Source: Ahaetulla prasina | Taxonomy: Eukaryota; Chordata; Lepidosauria; Squamata; Colubridae | Length of the DNA stretch: 64,000 bases | Direction: 5' to 3' | Assembly (NCBI RefSeq): GCF_028640845.1 | Contig: NC_080540.1 | Coordinates: forward strand, 161,595,438-161,659,437 | Shown: piece after piece, positions 59,301 to 64,000 of the stretch | How the letters are laid out: every line of letters starts with the position of its first letter | Numbering within the stretch: the stretch's first letter is position 1 | Position numbers and translations under genes: made by a program | The notes under the pieces: model-generated | What the model saw: the letters and a program-made list of their open reading frames with translations, nothing else | Told to the model about the DNA's origin: nothing | The model's database searches: none

Positions 59301-60358
59301 CAATATTGGCTTATAAGTTTTGACTTACTACAAGTATATTCATGGACTCAAACTAGTTAGAATGGCTTTCAATATTTTTATTTTAAGCAAGAATGAAAGC
59401 ACTTTTTCTTGTCAAAGCTGCAGTAGCAGAAGAATCCGGGGATGCAGATGAAGGAACCAAAATATGCAAGGACAGCCTGTGTATAAAGGAAATAACTTTT
59501 TAACTGAAGCGGTTTTCCTCCTTCTAGCACTCTTCAGGTATGTTGAGAACTTCCTACATTTTCAGCAAACACGGGACAGAGAGAGATGTCTTGGAAGGAT
59601 TTTTCTTCTCCGTTTGAAACTTTATAATCAAGATCTGGTTATAAAGATCTTACAAGATCTGTAGCCTGTCAGTCTTGTTTTTAAAATATCCCAAATACAA
59701 TTGATAGAAGAGAGGAAGAATGCTCTGTGGCTTTCTCTGTGTTACATGGCCTGCTGCTAGACTGCCAGGAATATTTTCCTCAAACCTGTGCATATTGGGA
59801 GAGATTAGTCTCGGCTTTGCAAACATCTTCCCAGCAAAGTACTAGATGAGTTTCAAATGTATTAAGTGATCACGTAACACTTAAGAAAACTGATGCCTGG
59901 GAGTAGAAAAGGAAGCTGGGCTGTAAATGATTGTTTGTCATTCTGAAATTACACAAGACGTACTAAAGAACTGTCTAAATCTTTCACTTTTAAGGCACAG
60001 CATCTGATACTTCTGTAATACATAAAAATGCAGAGATCTATTCAGTAGCCTGTCTTTCTGTCTTCCTTCCTTCCTTCCTTCCTTCCTTCCTTCCTTCCTT
60101 CCTTCCTTCCTTCCTTCCTTCCTTCCTTCCTTCTTTGATTAACTGATGTCTGCAAAACAGATGGAACAAATAATACCTAGTACATCCAGCTCCTACTATC
60201 AATCTTACAATGGGCTGTATTAACCATTTCCCTTTAAACTGATCTGGAACACGGTGCATACCTGCTATGATGACGGAATCTGTTCTGGAAGGACCAAATT
60301 TCAATGTCATCTCATGCTTGAGTTTATGAACAGCCAGGTGGTCTTCATTGGTAAATCT
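36340..60358 (-). CDS. ATF7: ATF7, bZIP transcription factor, all exons but the first coding one (10 exons)
   Basis: ATF7 (ATFa) is a nuclear CRE-binding bZIP factor of the ATF2 family, controlled by p38/JNK. Ten exons (60358-60262, 55988-55870, 48395-48261, 46797-46640, 45964-45865, 44453-44340, 42829-42677, 40196-39999, 38047-37939, 36557-36340) join in phase into 466 codons plus TGA. If a 16-codon first exon (start plus finger cysteines) lies beyond 64 kb, the protein is 482 residues, matching the mammalian short isoform. Visible features: finger histidines in RFTNEDHLAVHKLKH; the TPTP activation site at residues 51-54; an IKEE sumoylation-type motif near 106; a Pro/Ser-rich middle; the basic region with NRAAASRCR near 341-349; leucines at 359, 366, 373, 380 and 387. 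ATF2 is excluded by LHLGYDPLHPTLPSP, QILIQHPDAPSP and the C-terminus QSHVIMAPQSQSAGR. All junctions are GT-AG except one GC-AG after exon 55988-55870. Confidence 0.97.
36558..37938 (-). other. last ATF7 intron
   Basis: 37440-37900 carries a dispersed repeat (minus strand: gaccccaatttcaaccctga) shared with 32930-32990. The rest is unassigned. Confidence 0.45.
37939..38047 (-). CDS. ATF7: ATF7 exon, second half of the leucine zipper
   Basis: 36 codons plus one base, starting NEVTLLRNEVAQLKQLLLAH and ending KKTQGYL. It completes the heptads of the dimerisation helix. Acceptor ctcatag; donor GTAAGC. Confidence 0.97.
38048..39998 (-). other. ATF7 intron within the zipper
   Basis: Contains an L2/CR1-like tail fragment (38193-38272: accgccctgagtccttcggg) and a CA repeat (38585-38611); otherwise unassigned. 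Confidence 0.5.
38585..38611. repeat. (CA)n microsatellite
   Basis: About 13 CA units. Confidence 0.9.
39999..40196 (-). CDS. ATF7: ATF7 exon, DNA-binding basic region and start of the zipper
   Basis: 66 codons in phase 0. They contain GGRRRRTADEDPDERRQRF, the bZIP signature NRAAASRCRQKRK and SSLEKKAEELTTQNIHLS with the first three heptad leucines. Acceptor ttgtcctcag; donor GTAAGT. Confidence 0.97.
41471..41607. mobile_element. hAT-like MITE (family C)
   Basis: Ends cagtggtgggattca and tgaatcccatcactg. Perfect 8-bp target duplication ggaaagac on both sides. Confidence 0.85.
42035..42518. mobile_element. GC-rich MITE-like element (family D), copy 3
   Basis: Begins ggtgatggtaaacctatggc and ends ggttagccatcactg, an imperfect terminal inverted repeat. 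The GC-rich interior reads open in several frames, judged non-coding. Confidence 0.65.
42677..42829 (-). CDS. ATF7: ATF7 exon, QILIQHPDAPSPAQPQ block
   Basis: 51 codons in phase 0, from RLKASLTQGITSSLNG to the block named in the call. Acceptor ctcccatgcag; donor GTTGGT. The start of this exon differs most from my recollection of mammalian ATF7. Confidence 0.94.
42887..43103 (+). mobile_element. tRNA-derived squamate SINE, copy 2
   Basis: Same head, body and attgctattg tail as the copy at 261-500, in forward orientation within an ATF7 intron, 58 bp beyond the 42829 exon end. Confidence 0.75.
43104..44339 (-). other. ATF7 intron remainder
   Basis: AT-rich. 44133-44235 is a partial family A MITE copy (ggatttcaactcccagaata). 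Nothing else recognised. Confidence 0.5.
44340..44453 (-). CDS. ATF7: ATF7 exon, PNIPGIPGPP block
   Basis: 38 codons in phase 0, starting LARPMPMVPNIPGIPGPP and ending GHSEAKM. Acceptor aatatatag; donor GTGAGC. Gly/Pro-rich, presumably disordered. Confidence 0.95.
44454..45864 (-). other. ATF7 intron, no recognised element
   Basis: Unique-looking sequence throughout; no extra exon keeps the ATF7 frame. Confidence 0.5.
45865..45964 (-). CDS. ATF7: ATF7 exon, NGQTMPVLPGPPVQMPSVIS block
   Basis: Acceptor cttttccag; donor GTAATG. It completes the split Gly codon, then gives SPTSSVPLVMHL and the block named in the call. It ends in phase 0. Confidence 0.95.
46199..46411. mobile_element. mariner-type MITE (family F), short copy
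   Basis: Starts near cagtacttctcgttc and ends ctaagcaaggaccacctg before TA. Internally deleted relative to the other family F copies. Confidence 0.55.
46640..46797 (-). CDS. ATF7: ATF7 exon, STPTPTIVRPGSLPLHLGYD block
   Basis: Acceptor tctcttag before 46797; donor GTAAAT after 46640. It encodes a Pro/Thr-rich region ending SNRQL plus two bases of Gly, and is almost identical to mammalian ATF7 as I recall it. Confidence 0.95.
46798..48260 (-). other. ATF7 intron
   Basis: Contains a family F MITE (47871-48238) only 22 bp from the end of the next upstream exon. 46800-47860 has nothing recognised. Confidence 0.5.
47871..48238. mobile_element. mariner-type MITE (family F)
   Basis: gcaggaagtcctcaatttac at one end and gtcgtaacttgacgg at the other, with the tgaccatcgcggcatccccc-like family body between. 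Confidence 0.55.
48261..48395 (-). CDS. ATF7: ATF7 exon with the acidic IKEEEPVEVD motif
   Basis: 45 codons in phase 0, from CSGPLDMSLPSTPDVKIKEE to PQPKEK. Acceptor tttccacag; donor GTGAGC. The KIKEEE stretch matches the sumoylated lysine site of mammalian ATF7. Confidence 0.95.
48541..48783 (-). mobile_element. tRNA-derived squamate SINE, copy 3
   Basis: Starts ggcaatagcaatagcactta and ends in the complement of the tRNA-like head (accactgagccatcacggct). It contains an internal short duplication (gtagcctgcagtactgcac / gtagcttgcagtattgcac). Confidence 0.75.
49807..49942. mobile_element. MITE with cctgtttccccaaaataaga-type ends (family G)
   Basis: Starts ccgtgtttcccaaaaaataag and ends ttattttgggggaaacaggg. 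A widespread vertebrate foldback type; superfamily not assigned. Confidence 0.6.
50351..50790 (-). mobile_element. L2/CR1-like LINE 3' end, copy 1
   Basis: The minus strand encodes RGRAFSVRAPTLWNELPPGL and FRREFKTHLF, the C-terminal tail of L2-type ORF2, then aaaccgccctgagtcctctg and an (AAAT)n tail (50384-50351). Confidence 0.8.
50877..51053. mobile_element. hAT-like MITE (family E), copy 1
   Basis: Ends caggggccac and gggggcactg. Perfect palindromic 8-bp target duplication ctctagag on both sides. Confidence 0.85.
53396..53926. mobile_element. mariner-type MITE (family F), long copy
   Basis: cctagctagtgacttcaata to agtaagcaacgactacc, with family motifs gattgttaagcaaag and gtgactgtgggttactgcaa between. 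The borders are approximate. Confidence 0.5.
54135..54560 (+). mobile_element. second-family SINE with internally duplicated body
   Basis: One head (54150-54195) is followed by two near-identical bodies (54195-54350 and 54360-54513), each starting attactgcaggttctagtc. Only the second continues into the gccctgagtctttgg tail. Confidence 0.75.
54740..55309 (+). mobile_element. CR1/L2-related LINE 3' region interrupted by a MITE
   Basis: 54800-55004 (ccatgtagggttttaag) continues at 55189 (ctttaaaggacaaaaccaac) into ccttgcattgaacctggaag, the usual LINE-tail phrase. The family E element at 55005-55188 splits it. Confidence 0.6.
55005..55188. mobile_element. hAT-like MITE (family E), copy 2, left end eroded
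   Basis: ggttggggaccgctg forms the right end; the left end (ccccagctacggccc) lacks the terminal cagtggtc. Flanks gttttaag / ctttaaag fit a mutated 8-bp duplication. Confidence 0.6.
55310..55490. mobile_element. hAT-like MITE (family E), copy 3
   Basis: Ends caagggtccccaaac and ggttgaggaccatg. 8-bp duplication ccatagac / tcatagac. Confidence 0.75.
55870..55988 (-). CDS. ATF7: ATF7 exon with TPTP phospho-site; ends at a GC donor
   Basis: The exon encodes DQTPTPTRFLKNCEEVGLFN through KKASEDDEKK. Thr51 and Thr53 are the p38/JNK targets by homology. The exon ends AAAAAG and the intron begins GCAAGA, a GC donor. No GT donor keeps the frame nearby. Confidence 0.93.
57927..58435 (-). mobile_element. 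CR1-type LINE 3' end (Snake1-like), copy 2
   Basis: The minus strand translates to SIEDLYAARVKERAVKIFTD and RHKDSFFPYAITLLN with stops, the C-terminal part of a LINE ORF2. Its 3' UTR matches the 13175-13643 copy and ends in only two ATTCT-like units. Confidence 0.7.
58772..59166. mobile_element. mariner-type MITE (family F)
   Basis: Right end gttgaggactacctg is followed by TA; the left end is approximate (tgacttacaaccattcattt). Confidence 0.6.
60058..60136. repeat. (CTTC)n microsatellite
   Basis: About 19 tetranucleotide units, 126 bp downstream of an ATF7 exon on the sense strand of that gene (as GAAG). Confidence 0.95.
60262..60358 (-). CDS. ATF7: ATF7 exon, second half of the C2H2 finger
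   Basis: The acceptor cattccag precedes 60358; the donor GTATGC follows 60262. It encodes RFTNEDHLAVHKLKHEMTL through SVIIA and one base of Asp. The finger cysteines lie in an upstream exon that I could not find before 64000. Confidence 0.95.
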
Positions 60359-62066
60359 CTGGAATGAGACAAGTACATGCATTTTTATCCTACAATTTTA
60401 CATTCTGCAGCAGGATTCGGGTTGGGAAAGAAAGGCCCTAAGACAGAGGCTGTAATAAAACCTCTAAAGTGTGTGCTAAACAAAACAGAGCATGACAGAT
60501 TGTGAGAGAAGTGCTGTGCAAACACAATCTCTCTAAATTGAAGTGGGGGGGGGGAGAGAGAGAGGAGAATCATAACATGCAGCGCTCTCAGCTAACAGAA
60601 GGAAATGGATTTAATAATCAAAATTTTAAAAGTGGGGGGAGGCAACAGGGTGTAGTTACTGCAACTCAACTAAGAAACGTCTATTGCTTTCTCTGCAGTA
60701 CCCTGCAAAATGTGTCAATTTTGTTATTGACTAATGGAGAGAGAAATTATTTACTACTGGCAATGGAGGGGGTGGGAAGGACCAGCTAATGGTTTGAGTT
60801 GTGCCAAACAGAGCTGGCATCTACAAGGTGATTTGATCCCGCCGTTTATGAAACACGACAGAACTAAGCTGGCCCAAGATCTTTATTCTAATGGATGCAA
60901 ACACAGAGAAATGCAGCAACTCAATCATTGCTCCCAGTGAATAATGGCCTGCATATCTTGTGTGCCAGAATATGCTATGCTGCACCTGCAGCGTGATTAC
61001 AAGAAGGGATTAAGCATAGCTGGTCTCCGGGACCTTGGTAGCAAACATGGACATCCTCCCCTGCCAAGGCCTCAAGGCTACAAGGATGTATCATATAGTC
61101 CCGCTAGGGCTTCTAAGCAATTTAAAAATGTTGATTAATTGTCTGCATTTAACCGCCGAAATTCTGTAAAAACAGTTCATTCTGCAGAACTGAAGAAAGA
61201 AAACAAACAACAGCTATCTTAGTTAGAGAAAGATATCGTATATTGTATTCCATTTCCTACTAGAGTAAAGGCACAAAAACCAGCAGTTTTCTTGTTTCAA
61301 AAGAAAAAAAAATGTTTTGTTATTTTTACTTAGTTGATAAAACTTAAAATGCCATCTTCACCACAGCTCTACAGAGTAGTTGTTCCATAACTATCAAGTG
61401 CCAGGACAAATAAGTACTGTACAGATGGTCCTCAATTTTACGACCACAGTTGAACCCAAAATTTCTGTTCTGAGACATTTGTTAAGTGAGTTTTGCCCCA
61501 TTTTATGTCAGGTCACAAAAGGTGATCACGTAACCCAGGGACTGTCATAAATTTGAACCAATTGCCAAGCACGATCATGGGGATACGGCAAAGGTCATAA
61601 CTGTAGAAAACAGTCGTAAGCCACTGTTTTCATTGCCGCTGTAACTTTGAACGGCCACTAAACGAACAGTTGTACATCAAGGATTACCTGTATTTCATCC
61701 TGAGGCTACTCAGAACAAACTAGTAACCCCACACCAAACTGAAACTATATTCCAATGTCCCATTTATTACATATTCTTTCTGTTCTAGATTCTGAAAAGG
61801 AAAAAAAAATGCTTCTGAGTTAAACTCAGTGACTGTAACCGTCTCTCTCTTGACAATGCATCTTTTTGTCTCTTCTGACAATGCTCCAGAAGCAGTTCAC
61901 TGCTGCTGCTGTTTTCTGGAATGCTTTTTAAAAAATTCTAGTCCAGCCATAGATATGCTCAAAGCGAAGTAAAAGGGTATTATTAGCCATGCAAGTATTA
62001 AAAGCAGTTCTTCCCTTGTGAGCTAAAAATCAGGATCCATGCTTTACTCCCAATTCTGCATGTATG
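60359..62066 (-). other. 5' ATF7 intron, right part of window
   Basis: No match to the short first coding exon (start plus finger cysteines) was found. Contains a family F MITE at 61422-61690. Confidence 0.5.
61422..61690. mobile_element. mariner-type MITE (family F), intact ends
   Basis: Ends cagatggtcctcaatttta and aaggattacctg, flanked by TA on both sides. Confidence 0.65.
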
Positions 62067-62074
62067 CTCTAGGT

Positions 62075-62208
62075 CAGGGGTGTCAAACTAGCGGCCTGCG
62101 GGCCGGATGCATCACGCGCAGGCCACGTCCACCCCATCTCTGTGAATGGGAAAAACACTGTGAAATATCACGTGAGGGCAATGTGACGCCGCGGCTTTGA
62201 CACCCATG
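62075..62208. mobile_element. hAT-like MITE (family B), copy 2
   Basis: Ends caggggtgtcaaacta and gctttgacacccatg. Perfect 8-bp target duplication ctctaggt (62067-62074 and 62209-62216). Confidence 0.85.
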
Positions 62209-62216
62209 CTCTAGGT

Positions 62217-62686
62217 CAGGGGTCTGCAAACTTGGCTCTTTTAAGACTTGGGCCGGGTTATTTACGGGACCGTCTGCTGCTACCGAATACCTCTCACCGA
62301 CCCGTACGCTCTCACAGGGAGGGACTCCTCAGGGTGCTGTCAGCCAGGCAGTGCCGGCTGGCGGCGCCCAGGGGAAGGGCCTTTTCTATGGGGGCTCCCA
62401 CCCTCTGGAACGAACTTCCCCCAGGACTTCGCCAACTTCCTGACCTTCGAACCTTTCACCATGAGCTTAAGACACATCTGTTCATTTGCGCAGGACTGGA
62501 CTAGAATTTTTAAATTTTAAATTTGTTTTTAATCAGGTTTTATTATTTTATTGGGGTTTTAATATTCGGCCGTATTTAATAAGTTTTTTAAATTGTGGTT
62601 TTAACTTGTATTTATCTATGTGTATATTTTACTTGGCTGTAAACCGCCCTGAGTCCCTTGGGAGATAGAGCGGTATAAAAATACGA

Positions 62687-62733
<47 letters not shown>

Positions 62734-62818
62734 ACAAACAAACTTGTGGACTTCAACTCCCAGGGTTCCTCAGCCAGCTTTGCTTAAGTCTTAAAAGAGC
62801 CAAGTTTGCAGACCCCTG
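62217..62818. mobile_element. hAT-like MITE (family A), copy 4, split by a LINE
   Basis: Left end caggggtctgcaaacttgg and right end ccaagtttgcagacccctg. Target duplication ctctaggt / ctctaagt. The arms are separated by a 491-bp LINE fragment. Confidence 0.88.
62251..62741 (+). mobile_element. L2/CR1-like LINE 3' end, copy 2, nested in a MITE
   Basis: Encodes RGRAFSMGAPTLWNELPPGL and HHELKTHLF of the ORF2 tail, then aaaccgccctgagtcccttg and an (AAAT)n tail. 5-bp direct repeat acttg at 62246-62250 and 62742-62746 marks the insertion site. Confidence 0.85.
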
Positions 62819-62826
62819 CTCTAAGT

Positions 62827-64000
62827 GGATACCTGAGAAGCCATACTCATTTACTACAAGAATGAAGCAGATTATAGGTAGTCCTCAATTTATGACCATT
62901 CATTCAGTGACTGTTTGAAGCTATAATGACTGGTCCCTGGTAGTTATGGCCACTGCAATACTCTCACAGTCACATGATCAAAATTCAACTGCAGGGGTGC
63001 TTGAATTGCCCCCTCCCCCCTCACTTATCTCCACCTCATCTCTACCCTTTTGGATCCCTTATATTCTCTCACATAACCCTACAGTCTCCTTCTTGCTGCT
63101 GGCCTGGGATGCAGGTGTGAATGCGGCAGGGTAGCAAAGCATCATCTGAGGAAGAGAGCCTGCCAGGCCTGGCCAGGGAGGGGGCAGCGAGGTGGTGAGG
63201 CAAAGTACTGTCGGTGTAAGGCAATAGCAATAGACTTATATACCGCTTCACAATGCTTTACAGCCCTCTCTAAGCAGTTTACAGAATCAGCACACATTGC
63301 CTCCAAGAATCTGAGTCCTCATTTTACCGATCTCGGAAGGATGGAAGGCTGAGTCAACCGGTCAGGATTTAACCATTGGCAGTCGGCAGAATTAGCCTGC
63401 AATACTGCATTCTAACCACTGCGCCACCACGGCTCCCTGGGTGAAGTTGGAGGCTGCGTGGGTGGCAATGCTTGGGGTGGCAGGAGACTGGAGGAAGCGG
63501 AGGGACATGGGCTTTCCAGATTTGCAGTGTGCATTCTGCAGCTCATGATGGAAGCACTCCTGGAAAATCAGCCTGTCTAGCAATTCACTCTTCTGTATAT
63601 TTATTTTGTGATTTTGAACCTCGTTTATTCTTAGACAAACCACATCAATGGACTTCCTTCATATTAGTCACTCACATTTGCACAGTATTCAATCTACATT
63701 TGTCACCCATTCATTTTGATCCTATCTTTTCCTGTTTACTCATGCAAACTTAATTCACTCATTTCCACCCCTATTCAATTTCCCTTTACATTTGCCCTCA
63801 CATATCCAACTTTCACTTCCACCTAGCAAATTGGGCAGAAACATACTTCTACACTCATTTTTGCTTCTTTTGGCCAATATTTGTTTCAAACTAAGTACTA
63901 TTCAATACTTTTATACCAATATTTGCATACTTTTTTCTATCAAACTTCCCCTCTTCAGTAAAATTTCTATTGACTTTGTACATTATTGTACATTGCTACA
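62827..64000 (-). other. right edge of window, ATF7 5' intron
   Basis: Contains a truncated family F MITE (62876-62990) and the SINE at 63221-63437. 63450-64000 is unassigned and pyrimidine/AT-rich. Confidence 0.45.
63221..63437 (-). mobile_element. tRNA-derived squamate SINE, copy 4
   Basis: Near full-length reversed copy from gcaatagcaatagacttata to gcgccaccacggctccctg. Confidence 0.75.

Larger units (their letters stand above)
55989..60261 (-). other. ATF7 intron
   Basis: Carries a LINE tail (57927-58435), a family F MITE (58772-59166), three 25-bp tandem units (ttctatgttctatgtttttt near 58431-58500), a short tandem near 57010-57100, and the CTTC array; otherwise unassigned. Confidence 0.5.

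Noticed and set aside
60359..64000. Search for the ATF7 first coding exon (start, finger cysteines)
   Set aside because: No sequence encoding the expected short N-terminus with a phase-0 donor was found; it is assumed to lie beyond the window.

Overview
The window is vertebrate nuclear DNA, most likely from a squamate and probably a snake. It carries split genes with GT-AG introns and the conserved tetrapod gene order TARBP2 - NPFF - ATF7. The repeats are BovB LINE, CR1/L2-type LINE 3' ends, tRNA-derived squamate SINEs, many hAT-like MITEs, and CR1 tails that grade into ATTCT-type microsatellites. The species cannot be named from sequence alone. No bacterial operon, CRISPR array, rRNA or tRNA gene was seen.

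Layout. Positions 1-7230 (+ strand) hold the 3' half of TARBP2: four coding exons (755-872, 1898-2025, 4626-4812, 6731-6888), a short 3' UTR and a poly(A) signal. Positions 8504-12552 (- strand) hold a complete three-exon neuropeptide FF precursor gene (NPFF) of 134 codons, with TATA box, signal peptide, two PQRF-Gly amidation cassettes and a poly(A) signal 25 nt after the stop. TARBP2 and NPFF are convergent, about 1.3 kb apart. NPFF exon 1 lies in a CpG-rich block (12130-12960). Positions 13.2-36.3 kb hold no confident protein gene: LINE, SINE and MITE copies, a 0.39-kb TATC microsatellite, a decayed BovB element split by a SINE, and probably an ATF7 3' UTR of unknown length. Positions 36340-60358 (- strand) hold ten coding exons of ATF7, every exon after the short first coding exon, which was not found and should lie beyond 64 kb.

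Roles (established for the families): TARBP2 is the dsRNA-binding partner of Dicer; NPFF is a secreted precursor of amidated RFamide neuropeptides; ATF7 is a p38/JNK-responsive bZIP factor. They form a conserved neighbourhood, not a pathway.

Points of most interest: an NPFF gene whose peptide-coding exons are too short to show as long ORFs; a GC-AG intron in ATF7 exactly where mammalian splice isoforms differ; a paired-foldback structure at 33.3-33.6 kb with no family I recognise; a layered transposon nest at 62.07-62.83 kb whose order of events can be read from target-site duplications; and an orphan open frame at 19.37-19.78 kb. I saw no clearly new biological system. The rest is ordinary accessory repeat content.
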